This document shows positions 7,653 to 17,330 of a stretch of DNA of 64,000 bases, in pieces (within the stretch, counting starts at the first letter, position 1; every line of letters starts with the position of its first letter). This DNA comes from Candidatus Obscuribacterales bacterium (GTDB taxonomy: Bacteria > Cyanobacteriota > Vampirovibrionia > Obscuribacterales > Obscuribacteraceae), in NCBI GenBank assembly GCA_019745415.1, contig JAIETF010000109.1, positions 1 through 64,000 of the forward strand. The letters run 5' to 3'. The notes below the pieces were generated by a model, which had not been told where the DNA came from, did no database searches, and was given only the letters and a program-made list of their open reading frames with translations. The position numbers and the translations under genes were made by a program.

Positions 7653-7780
7653 GGCGCATAAATAGACGCTTTTGGCAGAGTCAGCCCACTGTTGCGCCAA
7701 AGTTACCAAAACCGGCGCTCTAATAGTCTTTTGGGCGCTTTAGATTATGATTAGACTTTGGCTCTTGCGGGAGAGTATAT

Positions 7781-8212
7781 ATGACAGTGCAGGCTGAACT
7801 TAAGGCCCACACCAAGTATCTCTGGTTTGATACTAAGAAGCGTCGCGAATATATAAGAATCACCGATGAAGTGGCCAAGTTTCTGCAGGAAACAGGCATG
7901 CAAGAAGGCTTTATTCTTGTCTCTGCCATGCACATTACCGCCGGCGTTTATATCAACGACTGGGAAGGCGGATTGATTCAAGATATCGATGCCTGGCTGG
8001 AGAAGCTCGCGCCAGAGGACCCTTCTTATTTGCATCATCGCACCGGGGAAGACAATGGAGACGCTCACTTGAAGCGGATTTTGATCAACCATCAGGTCAC
8101 CGTTCCGGTTACTGCAGGCAAACTAGACCTGGGACCTTGGGAACAGATTTTTTATGCAGAGTTTGATGGACAAAGACGTAAAAGAGTCATTTTGAAAGCT
8201 TTAGGAATCTGA
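7781..8212 (+). CDS. yjbQ: YjbQ/UPF0047 family protein
   Basis: This 143-residue protein covers the whole small UPF0047 domain. The conserved block GDAHLKRILINHQ, then VPVTAGKLDLGPWEQIFY and DGQRRKRV (about 93-135), is diagnostic, as is SAMHITAGVYIND near residue 50. Some members are annotated as secondary thiamine-phosphate synthases, but the physiological role is poorly settled. It is a soluble cytoplasmic protein. GCGGGAGAG lies 8 bases before the ATG. It sits 69 bases upstream of the glutamine synthetase gene on the same strand, so the two may share a transcript. Confidence 0.88.
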   Translation: MTVQAELKAHTKYLWFDTKKRREYIRITDEVAKFLQETGMQEGFILVSAMHITAGVYINDWEGGLIQDIDAWLEKLAPEDPSYLHHRTGEDNGDAHLKRILINHQVTVPVTAGKLDLGPWEQIFYAEFDGQRRKRVILKALGI

Positions 8213-8281
8213 TTTTATTGAATTGGAAAGTTGAAGATTTGCAGATGTGCTGATGTGCCGACCTATTTAGGAGATATTTAG

Positions 8282-10543
8282 ATGACAGTTAAGGATAGAG
8301 GAATGGTAATGAAACGAGGCGTTAATGCCGATAGAGGAGCAAATCTCCGTGCCGATGCTCTCAAGGCTGTGCAGAGCCGGACTCCGGTGCACACTGGCAT
8401 TGATTACACTGAGACATCGGTCTCTGATATTTTTGCCCAGAACGTGTTCAATCGCGCCACCATGCGTGCCGTACTGCCCAAGAATGTATACAAGGCTGTG
8501 ATTCGCTGTCTCGATCATGGCGAGCAACTCGACGCCTCCATGGCTGATATTGTCGCTAACGCTATGAAAGACTGGGCAATTTCGCGCGGCGCTACTCACT
8601 TTACCCATTGGTTCCAACCCATGACCGGTTTGACTGCTGAGAAGCACGATGCTTTCTTGGTTTTCAGCGGTGAAGAAGGTCAACCTAATCTAGAATTCTC
8701 CGGCAAGCTGCTCATCCAAGGTGAGCCGGACGCTTCCAGTTTCCCGTCGGGCGGCATCCGCTCCACATTCGAAGCTCGCGGCTATACCGGCTGGGATCCA
8801 ACCAGTCCCGCTTTCTTGATGGAGAGTGTGAACGGCAAGACGCTCTGCATTCCCACTGTTTTCTGCTCTTATTCCGGACATGCCCTCGATAAGAAAACGC
8901 CTCTATTGCGTTCGATGGACGCTATTTCCAAACAGGCTGTTAGACTGCTCAATCTGCTTGGTAATGATTCTAAACGAGTCACCTGCACCGTCGGCGCTGA
9001 ACAAGAATATTTCTTGATTGATGAAGCATACTATCTGGCTCGTCCCGATATCATCAATGCCGGTCGCGCCCTCTTTGGTGCAAGACCTCCCAAGGGTCAA
9101 GAAATGGAAGACCATTATTGGGGTTCAATCAAAGAGCGCGTGCTGGCCTTTATGATGGACACCGAAGCTGAACTCTACAAGCTTGGTGTGCCGGTCAAAA
9201 CAAGACACAATGAAGTCGCTCCGGCGCAGTTCGAAGTGGCGCCTGTATTCGAGACCAGTAACCTGGCTACCGACCACAACATGCTCCTTATGGAAGTCTT
9301 CCGTAATACCGCTCGCAAGCATGGCTTGCGCTGTCTCTTCCACGAGAAGCCGTTTAGCGGTGTCAATGGCAGCGGTAAGCACAATAACTGGTCTATGGCC
9401 GATGAACGCGGCAATAACCTGCTTGATCCCGGACATACACCGCAAGACAATCAGCAGTTTGTGGCAGTTTTAACCGCTGTTATTCGTGCCGTCAACAAAT
9501 ACGGACATCTACTTAGAGCTTCAATTGCTTTTGCTGGTAACGACCACCGCCTAGGCGCCAACGAAGCGCCTCCTGCCATCATGAGCATTTATCTCGGTGA
9601 TAAGTTGACCCAGGTTGTTGAAGCCTTGATAAGCGGCAAGAAAGAAATATCGGTGCAGTCTGGAACCTTGCAATTCGGCGTCACCTCATTGCCTGAATTG
9701 CCTCGCGACGACTCCGACAGGAACAGAACTTCGCCTTTTGCATTCACCGGCAACAAGTTCGAGTTTAGAGCAGTCGGCTCCAGCCAGTCGATCGCTTGGC
9801 CCAATGCCGTGCTCAACACTATCGTGGCCGAATCGCTCGACTATGTGGCAAGCGAAATCGAGAAATTGGTCAAATCTGGCACCGATCTTGGTGCTGCCGT
9901 AGAGAAAGTTGTGCGTGAGACCCTGAGTGAGAATAAGCGCATACTCTTTAACGGTGACAACTATAGCCGTGAATGGCATGAAGAAGCCGAAAGGCGTGGC
10001 TTGCCCAATCTCAAGACCACCCCTGAGGCTCTGCCTTGCCTGGTCGATAAAGAAACTCTGGCTCTCTTCAAAAAATATGAAGTGCTTGAGAATGAAGAGC
10101 TGGTCAGCCGCTATCACATCAACTTAGAGGCTTATTGCAAGACAGTAAATATCGAGTCTTTGCTCACCGCAAATATGGCGCGTACAATGATCTTGCCTGC
10201 CGCTCTAGACTATCAGCAGAAAGTGGCACAGACTATCGCCGCCACCCGTGCTGCAGTCAATGGTGTCAATCTCTCTACCCAAGAGCACCTTCTCAAAGAG
10301 CTTTGTGAAAAGATCTGCAGTTTGCAGTCTGCTATTGATAAGCTTGAATCAATGGTGAAAGAGGCTCACCATGAAGAATCGGGCGATCATGAAGCCGAGA
10401 ATCTAAACCGGGCTCGTTTCTTCGAGCAGAAGGTGATACCGGCTATGAATGCAGTCAGAGCTTTTGCCGATGAGTTGGAGTTGATTGTTGATGATTCTCT
10501 CTGGCCTCTGCCTAAATTTAGAGAGATGCTCTACGTCTACTAA
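8282..10543 (+). CDS. glnN: Glutamine synthetase type III
   Basis: This enzyme makes glutamine from glutamate, ammonia and ATP. Its 753 residues place it in the long type III family rather than the roughly 470-residue type I. The N-terminal part holds the type III region (FSGKLLIQGEPDASSFPSGG). The catalytic core follows: GAEQEYFLID (about 238-247), HNEVAPAQFEVAPVFE (about 309-324) with metal- and glutamate-binding acids, NGSGKHNNWS, and GNDHRLGANEAPP (about 419-431). The C-terminal 200 residues are mostly helical. TAGGAGA precedes the ATG. No type I glnA or PII gene lies nearby. In Cyanobacteria glnN is often induced by nitrogen starvation, but no NtcA site is evident here. A clear terminator follows. 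Confidence 0.96.
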   Translation: MTVKDRGMVMKRGVNADRGANLRADALKAVQSRTPVHTGIDYTETSVSDIFAQNVFNRATMRAVLPKNVYKAVIRCLDHGEQLDASMADIVANAMKDWAISRGATHFTHWFQPMTGLTAEKHDAFLVFSGEEGQPNLEFSGKLLIQGEPDASSFPSGGIRSTFEARGYTGWDPTSPAFLMESVNGKTLCIPTVFCSYSGHALDKKTPLLRSMDAISKQAVRLLNLLGNDSKRVTCTVGAEQEYFLIDEAYYLARPDIINAGRALFGARPPKGQEMEDHYWGSIKERVLAFMMDTEAELYKLGVPVKTRHNEVAPAQFEVAPVFETSNLATDHNMLLMEVFRNTARKHGLRCLFHEKPFSGVNGSGKHNNWSMADERGNNLLDPGHTPQDNQQFVAVLTAVIRAVNKYGHLLRASIAFAGNDHRLGANEAPPAIMSIYLGDKLTQVVEALISGKKEISVQSGTLQFGVTSLPELPRDDSDRNRTSPFAFTGNKFEFRAVGSSQSIAWPNAVLNTIVAESLDYVASEIEKLVKSGTDLGAAVEKVVRETLSENKRILFNGDNYSREWHEEAERRGLPNLKTTPEALPCLVDKETLALFKKYEVLENEELVSRYHINLEAYCKTVNIESLLTANMARTMILPAALDYQQKVAQTIAATRAAVNGVNLSTQEHLLKELCEKICSLQSAIDKLESMVKEAHHEESGDHEAENLNRARFFEQKVIPAMNAVRAFADELELIVDDSLWPLPKFREMLYVY

Positions 10544-10587
10544 ACAAGAGTTCTAAGTAAGCTCGCGAACAGTAGGTTCTTGAAAGG

Positions 10588-10613
10588 AAGAGGGGGATTC
10601 CTCCTCTTTTTTT
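10588..10613 (+). terminator. Rho-independent terminator of glnN
   Basis: AAGAGG and CCTCTT form a stem, extended by a G-T and two G-C pairs around an ATT loop, followed by seven T residues. A (TTTC)n microsatellite continues to about 10628. Confidence 0.85.
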
Positions 10614-10760
10614 CTTTCTTTCTTTCTTCTGCTCTTAAGTTGAAGCTCTCAGAGGTAAGTCCTTAAGCGTCCTATAAAATCGAAGGGACTTTCTGATAAG
10701 CACTGCCTGTGGTATCGTGTCATTTAGATATATTCTTGAGGCTGGTGACTAAGCAGACCA

Positions 10761-13700
10761 ATGACTGATAATTTGCAGACCGGCGGCAGCTCAGGTTCAG
10801 AGCAGTTGGGGGGACAACCCCTCAAAGCTGTTGATGCTGTTGAACCGGCTCTGGATGGTCTAGAGTCTCAGTCAAACTTGGCTCAATCTCAGGCAGGCAA
10901 GACCGGCTTATTTAAGTCGCAGAGTCAGTCCCAGAATCAAAATCAGATTCACGGTCAGGTTAAGGGGCAGTTACAGGCTCAGAACCAGCCGAATTTGCTC
11001 GGTCAAGCGAAAGTGGTGCAAGCGAAACAACCCTTGCTGCCCAAACTCTCTGAGCAAGAACCGGCTCAACAATCTATACCTGAAGGTTTCGTTTTGCCTC
11101 CGCCTGCTCCACTTCCTCCTGGTTTCGGTGGTTCTCAATCTCGTTCTAAAGCTGATTCTAAATCTAGTAATGCTGCTGCTGCTAGTCTGAATCTGTCTGC
11201 GCAAGAGGGTGGCGATGCTCGCGGCGCCCAACGAGCTGATGCCGAAGCTGAGAAGATGGGTATATCAAAGGAGGATGCGTTAGACGTTTCGGTAGAGAAC
11301 TCTGTCTCGCCGAGGAAGAAAGTAAGCACAGTTAAACAAACTACAGTTAAAAAAACGGCGCTGGAGCCGCCATCATCCAGCTCTGGACGGGTCTTTCTGG
11401 CTGGGCAGGCTTTGCCCTCTCCAGAAGTTCCCGAAGTCGACAAAACTTTTGTTTCGATCGAAATCAACGTTGGCAATTTGGAAACCAGCCGAATGGCGAA
11501 TCTCTCTGATAGCGTCGATTCACATGAGAAACTTTCTCCCGGAGGGGAGAGAGTGCCCGCTTCAGCGGGCGCTCCTGCCGGCTCTGGCTTGGAGGAACCG
11601 ACCGACGAATTAGTCGGTACCAATTACCTTGGAAAGTATGATTTGTTGGGTGTTTTAGGCGCCGGTGGCATGGGGGTCATCTATCAGGCGCGCCAGGTCT
11701 TTCTTGACCGAATCGTCGCCATCAAGATGATGAAGAACAAGTTTGCTTCGCCCAAAGCACGGTTGCGTTTTCACCAAGAAGCCAAGGCTGCGGCATCCCT
11801 TGATCATCCAGGCATAGTCGCTATCAATGACTTTGGTATCGATAGCGAAGAGCGTCCCTATATGGTCATGGAGTACGTGGAGGGTCTTACTCTAGCCGAC
11901 TTGGTGAAGAATTCTCAAGGCTCGGTGCTCAAGGTGGAAGAAGCCCTGCCGATATTTATCTCTATGTTGGAACCATTGGCACTAGCTCATAGCCATGGCG
12001 TTGTGCACCGCGATATCAAGCCGAGCAATGTTATGCTGGCGGTTAAGCCTACTGGAGGTGTGCAGGTTAAATTGCTCGATTTCGGTATCGCCAAGCTGCG
12101 TGATATCGATGACAATACCATTCAAGATTTGACTCGTACCGGCGAGGCTCTCGGGACGCCGCTTTATATGAGTCCTGAACAAATTCGCAGTGTGAGAGTC
12201 GATAACCGTTCCGATCTCTATTCCTTTGGCTGCGTTATGTATATGTGCTTAACGGGAGCACCGCCTTTTGTGGGCGAAAACAAACTCGTTACTATGGATA
12301 AGCATCTCTCTGAGCGACCTTTGAGCTTGCGGGAGGCCTCTCTTGGTCTTAATTTTCCTGCCGAATTGGAAGCTTGTGTTTTGCGCTGCATGGCGAAAGA
12401 ACCCGAGGCTCGCTATCAGTCTGCGCAAGAGTTAAGGCAAGATTTAATCGCCATCGCCTGCCAACTCGGGGTGATGACTCTGCCACCGGGAGTAGTGGCG
12501 CCTCGGCTGGGGCAGCAAGTCTCAATTCAGATTAGCCAACTCACTTCGCCGCCGCTCTCTCCGGCTTTATCGCAGATGGTCACTGAGCTAACCTCTATAT
12601 CTTTGGCCGGGCTTGATTTCGACCCCGTTCCTCAGTCTAAGAGCGTAACCGGGCAGTTCTATTCCGAACCTTCTATGTATCTACCAGTGCCGGCTTCCCA
12701 AGCCCTTCATCAAACTGAAGGAGCTCGCCTACCCGCGCCGGCTGAGGGCGGCTATGGGCGGTATTCTGATCGAGTTATATCTGCGCAAGCCATATCTGAG
12801 CAAGCCGACTCTAGATCGGCCGATGTGGTGGAAGTCGCTCTGGTCAGAACCAATAGGACTGGTCTGGTGTTGATTATTGTCGGTGCGGCAATCTTTTGTT
12901 TGGTCGGTCTGGCCGCGGTAATCTTTCTAGTTCAGCATTTTTCCAGCCCTCAAACTGCTGCCGGAGGGCGCGAGTCGGTGCCGGCTCCTGTGGTTGAGCG
13001 GGTCGTTGATACCGCCGCCGAGAAGGTTATAGAAGAACATACTGCTGATGACGAAATCGCCCATAAGATTAAGCGCACGCCTAATCTGACATTTGTTTTC
13101 ATGAAAGAGAAGGTGACTGATCGCGGACTCTCTTATCTTTCTAAGGCTGTTATGCTCAATCAACTTTCCTTGGTCGACTCTGAAATAAGTCCGGCTGGAC
13201 TGGCTCGGGTACCCATGACTAAGCTCAATTTGCTTAGTCTGAAGAATTGCAACATCGATGATTCTTACACTAAGGTGCTCGCCGGCTTCAAAAATCTCAA
13301 GAATTTGTTCTTGTTCGATAATCCAGGATTTTCAGACGCCAGTGTCGAGCCGCTCACTAAATTGCAGTATATCGAAGGTCTGGACTATTCAGGGACCGGA
13401 GTCAGTGCAAACAGTCTCAAGTACCTGACTCGCTATTCTGGATTGCGGGCTTTGCAGTTGAACCGCTTGAAGCTCGATGACCACTCGATTGCAGAACTGG
13501 CTAAATGTCGCTTACTGCGTATACTGGGAATGGCTCGCTCCGGTTTGACCGACAAGTCTACTCCGGCATTTTCGAGACTCTCCCAGTTGCCTTCGCTGGC
13601 TAATCTAAATCTGGCTGGTAATCAGGTTGGCGATAGCGTTGTCGAAGTTCTCTCCAAGTATCCTAGCCTCAGTACCTTAGACCTCTCAGAGACACAGATA

Positions 13701-13859
13701 ACTGCCAAAGCCTTGGCGAAACTGGCCGGCTTGCCTAGCTTGAAAGTTCTGCATCTATACGGCTGCAAGCTTACGCCTGCCGAGATAGAGTCCTTCGGAA
13801 AAGCTCGACCTGATGTACGGGTTACAGAACAGCCTGTGCCGGTCAGCTCAGATTTCTAG
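10761..13859 (+). CDS. Membrane Ser/Thr protein kinase with C-terminal leucine-rich repeats
   Basis: This 1032-residue protein has four parts. Residues 1-285 are Gln/Ser-rich, low-complexity and probably disordered. Residues about 290-560 form a complete Hanks-type kinase: GAGGMG loop, VAIK (Lys322), HRDIKPSN (Asp418), DFG (440-442), GTPLYMSPEQ and DLYSFG. A Pro/Ser-rich linker leads to one transmembrane helix at about 700-727. Residues about 765-1020 are leucine-rich repeats (for example LKNLFLFDNPGFSD, LANLNLAGNQVGD and LSTLDLSETQIT). All catalytic residues are present, so it should be active. The topology puts the kinase inside and the LRRs in the periplasm, as in a receptor kinase. LRRs instead of PASTA sensors are unusual. 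The next gene is a c-di-GMP protein. Confidence 0.92.
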   Translation: MTDNLQTGGSSGSEQLGGQPLKAVDAVEPALDGLESQSNLAQSQAGKTGLFKSQSQSQNQNQIHGQVKGQLQAQNQPNLLGQAKVVQAKQPLLPKLSEQEPAQQSIPEGFVLPPPAPLPPGFGGSQSRSKADSKSSNAAAASLNLSAQEGGDARGAQRADAEAEKMGISKEDALDVSVENSVSPRKKVSTVKQTTVKKTALEPPSSSSGRVFLAGQALPSPEVPEVDKTFVSIEINVGNLETSRMANLSDSVDSHEKLSPGGERVPASAGAPAGSGLEEPTDELVGTNYLGKYDLLGVLGAGGMGVIYQARQVFLDRIVAIKMMKNKFASPKARLRFHQEAKAAASLDHPGIVAINDFGIDSEERPYMVMEYVEGLTLADLVKNSQGSVLKVEEALPIFISMLEPLALAHSHGVVHRDIKPSNVMLAVKPTGGVQVKLLDFGIAKLRDIDDNTIQDLTRTGEALGTPLYMSPEQIRSVRVDNRSDLYSFGCVMYMCLTGAPPFVGENKLVTMDKHLSERPLSLREASLGLNFPAELEACVLRCMAKEPEARYQSAQELRQDLIAIACQLGVMTLPPGVVAPRLGQQVSIQISQLTSPPLSPALSQMVTELTSISLAGLDFDPVPQSKSVTGQFYSEPSMYLPVPASQALHQTEGARLPAPAEGGYGRYSDRVISAQAISEQADSRSADVVEVALVRTNRTGLVLIIVGAAIFCLVGLAAVIFLVQHFSSPQTAAGGRESVPAPVVERVVDTAAEKVIEEHTADDEIAHKIKRTPNLTFVFMKEKVTDRGLSYLSKAVMLNQLSLVDSEISPAGLARVPMTKLNLLSLKNCNIDDSYTKVLAGFKNLKNLFLFDNPGFSDASVEPLTKLQYIEGLDYSGTGVSANSLKYLTRYSGLRALQLNRLKLDDHSIAELAKCRLLRILGMARSGLTDKSTPAFSRLSQLPSLANLNLAGNQVGDSVVEVLSKYPSLSTLDLSETQITAKALAKLAGLPSLKVLHLYGCKLTPAEIESFGKARPDVRVTEQPVPVSSDF

Positions 13860-14003
13860 AAGCCTGTTCAGGCAACTGCGGCGAGAACGATTAGTTCTTA
13901 TCAAATCTGTGTATGAATTAGGTGGTTTCACGGTTTTGCAGTTATCAGCCGCTAGCTTGCCTGAGGAGACTTCTCGAGACCCGAGAAGGGCACGAACATC
14001 CAG

Positions 14004-16313
14004 ATGGGAAATTCCGCCGAAAAGAAGACCTTAGTTTGCCTGGCAGTCGCCTTCTTCCTGCTGGCGATTTCTACTCTATTGTCGATGATGGGCTTTGGGC
14101 AGTACCACGGCGACCATTGGCTTGAAACAAGGCAGACTGCTGTGAAGGAACTGCAGACCCTGGGTAACGCCTATTCTATGGTTTTGCTCAATAGCCAGCG
14201 TTATGTAGCCAGTGGTGAAGTTCAGCACTTGACCCTTTACAAGCAGGCTGCGGAAGAACTGAAGTTGCACTTGAGCGCCATTCAGTCTCTAGAGAATGGC
14301 CAGTACGGTCGCAGCGAGAGGGTGAGGCGGCTATCAAACGAAATCGCCATAAGTTTGGGCGAGATCGAACTTGATGTGAAGCTTCGCCTAGAGAACAAGC
14401 CAAATAGGGGCAGTACTCTTTTGCTCACTAATCGCGAAGTGACCGAAAGCGAGCAGATCTTCAAACGAATCGTCAATATGGAAAGGGAAGAAACCAGCGC
14501 TGTGCAGGCTTTTTACTCCGGTGACGTGAAAGCTCGTGGCAATAGTTTGCCTCTCATATCTTTCGTGTTCGCTTGTTTCAGCTTCGTTTTTGCTCTGGTC
14601 GAACTTTTAGGTGACAGACGTAATCTGGACTTCGAAGAAGACGCCGGTGCTGTAGCTGGGGCTGCCAATGTTCAAAGCGCTGATGGAAGTCCCTTGGCTG
14701 TCGGTGCCGCCTCCCGTGTCGGCTATTCGGCTAGTCTGGGCGCCCCGATCGGTGGTGATCTTGCCAATTCGGCAAACAGCACAAATGCTGCATTCGCTTC
14801 TCTAGGTGTCAATGGTTCCAACAACGGCAATGGTTCAAGGTCTTTGGGAAATGGTGCCGAACCTTATCGAAATGGTCGTCTCGACATCAATTCGGAAGAT
14901 ATAACTAGTCTGAGACGGGATTTGGCTAGTGCTCTTTCTCAACTTGAAAAACTTGCCAGTGCCGACTATCTCACCGATGTTCTTAATGTCAGGGGACTCG
15001 AGCAGGTTCTCAGGATCGAGGAAAATCGTGCCGGGCGTTCTGGCGAAGCGCTTATAGCGATGCTCATTAATCTCGACAATTTAAAGAAAGTGAACGAAGG
15101 ACTTGGTCACACCACCGGCGATGTCATTCTCAAAGAGACTGCCAAGCGAGTTCTTTCTATCTTGCGTCCTACCGATCATGTGGCTCGTGTTGGCGGCGAC
15201 GAGTTCTTGGTTCTTCTGCCAGATACCAATATGGCATATGGAATGCGTGTTGCCGAGAGAATTCGTTGCGAGATATCAGATAATCCAATGAAGAGTACAG
15301 ACGACCAAGTCTCAGTTACTGCTTCTATCGGCGTAGTCAGCCTGCCCTCTCGCATCGCTTCTGTGCAAGAAGCAGTCAACCTTACCCGCAGCGCACTCAA
15401 ACGCAGCAAAGATGCCGGCAAGAATCGCGTCACTGTCAGCGAAGAGTCTTCTCCCCAATCTGAGAAGGCTCGTGGACGTTCAATCACTCAGCGCGATATT
15501 GTCGAGCAGCTTCTCGATGTCAGAGAGTTTCGCACAGTCTATCAGCCAATTATACGCCTGGCCGATGAAGGAACTGATGGTTACGAGGTGCTTAGCCGCG
15601 GACCGGATGGTGCCTTCGAAAGCCCGTCTGATTTCTTTCGCATCTGTGTAGAAAACAATATTCTCACCACAGTAGATTTGCAATGTCTGCGCCTGTGTCT
15701 TTCCAATATCCCTCACTTCTCTCAGTCTGCAGTTTCCTCCAGTCATATCCCCAATGGCGGCAATACCGATAATGGCAATAATGCCGACAGTTTCAGTAAG
15801 AGCCTGCCCCCGCGGCAAACTCGCTTCCACATCAACCTTTTCCCTTCCACACTTCTTGAGACTCCAGTAGATAAGCTGCTCGACCTCTTCCCGAAGGACA
15901 GGGCTGATATTCGCTTTTGTATCGAGATTTCAGAACAAGAATTCATCAGCGAGCCCGCTTACCTGAGAGAACATGTTTCGGCTCTCAAGAATGCTGGAGT
16001 ACTTGTAGCTGTAGATGACGTGGGCTTCGGGCGCAGTTCTCTGGAGACGCTTATATTGCTTGAGCCGGATCTTGTCAAAGTCGATCGTAAGTATGTGGCT
16101 GGATTGTCGGCAGAACCGGCTAAGGCACGCTTACTAAGAAGACTTGCCAATGTGGCAAAGAGCTTGGGCGCTCAGATAATTGCCGAAGGTATTGAGGACC
16201 GAGCTGACTTGCCGGTCCTAATCGAGATGGGTATCGACTATGGTCAGGGCTTCCTGTGGGGTGAATTGCTTAAAGCCCTTCCTGATTCCGCCGCTGGTTC
16301 CTTGGTCCGTTAG
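14004..16313 (+). CDS. Membrane sensor GGDEF-EAL protein (c-di-GMP synthesis/breakdown)
   Basis: This 769-residue protein has a transmembrane helix at 9-28, a helical extracytoplasmic domain resembling CHASE3 (about 35-178) and a second helix near 181-205. An Asn/Gly-rich linker leads to a GGDEF domain with an intact GGDEF (397-401) and an RPTD inhibitory site (388-391) at the right spacing. The EAL domain follows: the signature reads EVL (528-530), and FHINLFP, IEISEQE, VAVDDVGFG, LVKVDRKY, IAEGIE and YGQGFLWG retain the acids, Asn, Lys and Gln needed for metal and substrate. Both activities therefore look possible. A low-complexity Asn-rich insert lies inside the EAL domain (about residue 580). 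It sits 144 bases after the LRR kinase gene, which suggests linked signalling. Confidence 0.93.
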   Translation: MGNSAEKKTLVCLAVAFFLLAISTLLSMMGFGQYHGDHWLETRQTAVKELQTLGNAYSMVLLNSQRYVASGEVQHLTLYKQAAEELKLHLSAIQSLENGQYGRSERVRRLSNEIAISLGEIELDVKLRLENKPNRGSTLLLTNREVTESEQIFKRIVNMEREETSAVQAFYSGDVKARGNSLPLISFVFACFSFVFALVELLGDRRNLDFEEDAGAVAGAANVQSADGSPLAVGAASRVGYSASLGAPIGGDLANSANSTNAAFASLGVNGSNNGNGSRSLGNGAEPYRNGRLDINSEDITSLRRDLASALSQLEKLASADYLTDVLNVRGLEQVLRIEENRAGRSGEALIAMLINLDNLKKVNEGLGHTTGDVILKETAKRVLSILRPTDHVARVGGDEFLVLLPDTNMAYGMRVAERIRCEISDNPMKSTDDQVSVTASIGVVSLPSRIASVQEAVNLTRSALKRSKDAGKNRVTVSEESSPQSEKARGRSITQRDIVEQLLDVREFRTVYQPIIRLADEGTDGYEVLSRGPDGAFESPSDFFRICVENNILTTVDLQCLRLCLSNIPHFSQSAVSSSHIPNGGNTDNGNNADSFSKSLPPRQTRFHINLFPSTLLETPVDKLLDLFPKDRADIRFCIEISEQEFISEPAYLREHVSALKNAGVLVAVDDVGFGRSSLETLILLEPDLVKVDRKYVAGLSAEPAKARLLRRLANVAKSLGAQIIAEGIEDRADLPVLIEMGIDYGQGFLWGELLKALPDSAAGSLVR

Positions 16314-16413
16314 TCTTTGATATGCGTTTATGGCTAATTTTTCGTGATAGGTTATTCTTCTTGTATTGGATGCATTTTCGAGAGATCCATCCTAATTGGA
16401 GACAGATTGTTCC

Positions 16414-17328
16414 ATGACCAATAGTCCAATTCCTAGAACTGATACGCCACCGAAGATACCAGCTAGATTCTCTATCGAACAGAGTCTGCTTGAGGGGTGG
16501 CGTGGAATGATTAACTCGTTCTTGCCATTCTTTGCCGTCCTCTGCATTTACTGGCTTTGCACCGCTTTGATGGCTTTACCTGGTTTGGCAATATTTGCTG
16601 CGCAGCTGGTCAAATACACGCTCCCTTGGTATCTCTACGGATTCCTTATCTTTGCTCAGTTGATTTCAGGTTTTATTTTTGCGCCGATTTTGCAGATGGG
16701 TCTTCTACGCGTTTCGCTTAGAGTCTTGGATGGCGAAACCCCTACTCCTGCAGATTTGACTAAATGCTGGCGCTACTTTTGGCAGTTTTTGGTGGCAAGT
16801 TTTATCATGCGAACCATTCGTCTGCCTGCATATTTTTGCTTCATTTTTCCTGGAATCTGGATTGATTTGTCGTTTCGCTTTTATGAATACTTAATTGTCG
16901 ATCGAGGGATGGGTCCTATTGAATCTTTTCGAGCTAGTAATGAAATCACGAAAGGCCAGATGATTAGAGTTCTGCTCACAGAATTGATTTTGTTGGTCGT
17001 CACCGCTCTTGGTGGCTTGGTGTTTTTGATTGGTGCCGTGCCCGCATATATGGTTGTAAGTTTGGCGAGAGCTAGTATGTATAGGCAAATTTTGAAAAGT
17101 ACTCTTATGGAACAAACTAGGCTCTTGGATGAGGAGTTGGAAGTTAAAGCTTTTGATGAGAAGCTTAGAATGCGCTCGGCGCAGTCAGTTACTGAGCAAG
17201 AAGTATGTGAACCGTTGCATCATAGTGAAGGGGAAAGGGCTGGTCAAGGTGAACTTATAAAAGATAGTGGCATTAGTATTAATGTTGCGGAGCATGCGAA
17301 AGAGAAAGAAACTCTTGAAAGGAACTGA
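16414..17328 (+). CDS. Multi-pass membrane protein, unknown function
   Basis: I prefer ATG 16414 (304 residues) over an in-frame TTG at 16396, which lies inside the only purine-rich site (TTGGAGAC). After a Pro-rich hydrophilic start there are about five or six hydrophobic segments between residues 45 and 220: FFAVLCIYWLCTALMAL, YGFLIFAQLISGFIF, FLVASFIMR, the LPAYFCFIFPGIWI segment and LLTELILLVVTALGGLVFL. The FPGIWIDLSFRFYEYLIVD and GPIESFRASNEITKG blocks resemble DUF975/YciC-type membrane proteins. The last 80 residues are charged and probably cytoplasmic. It ends 2 bases before the next gene, so the two are probably one operon. Confidence 0.7.
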   Translation: MTNSPIPRTDTPPKIPARFSIEQSLLEGWRGMINSFLPFFAVLCIYWLCTALMALPGLAIFAAQLVKYTLPWYLYGFLIFAQLISGFIFAPILQMGLLRVSLRVLDGETPTPADLTKCWRYFWQFLVASFIMRTIRLPAYFCFIFPGIWIDLSFRFYEYLIVDRGMGPIESFRASNEITKGQMIRVLLTELILLVVTALGGLVFLIGAVPAYMVVSLARASMYRQILKSTLMEQTRLLDEELEVKAFDEKLRMRSAQSVTEQEVCEPLHHSEGERAGQGELIKDSGISINVAEHAKEKETLERN

Positions 17329-17330
17329 TT

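Noticed and set aside
6396..8212. CBASS/Bil-type or ubiquitin-like operon around the JAMM-like protein
   Set aside because: The neighbours are a TPR protein and yjbQ; no E1, E2 or ubiquitin-like gene is present.
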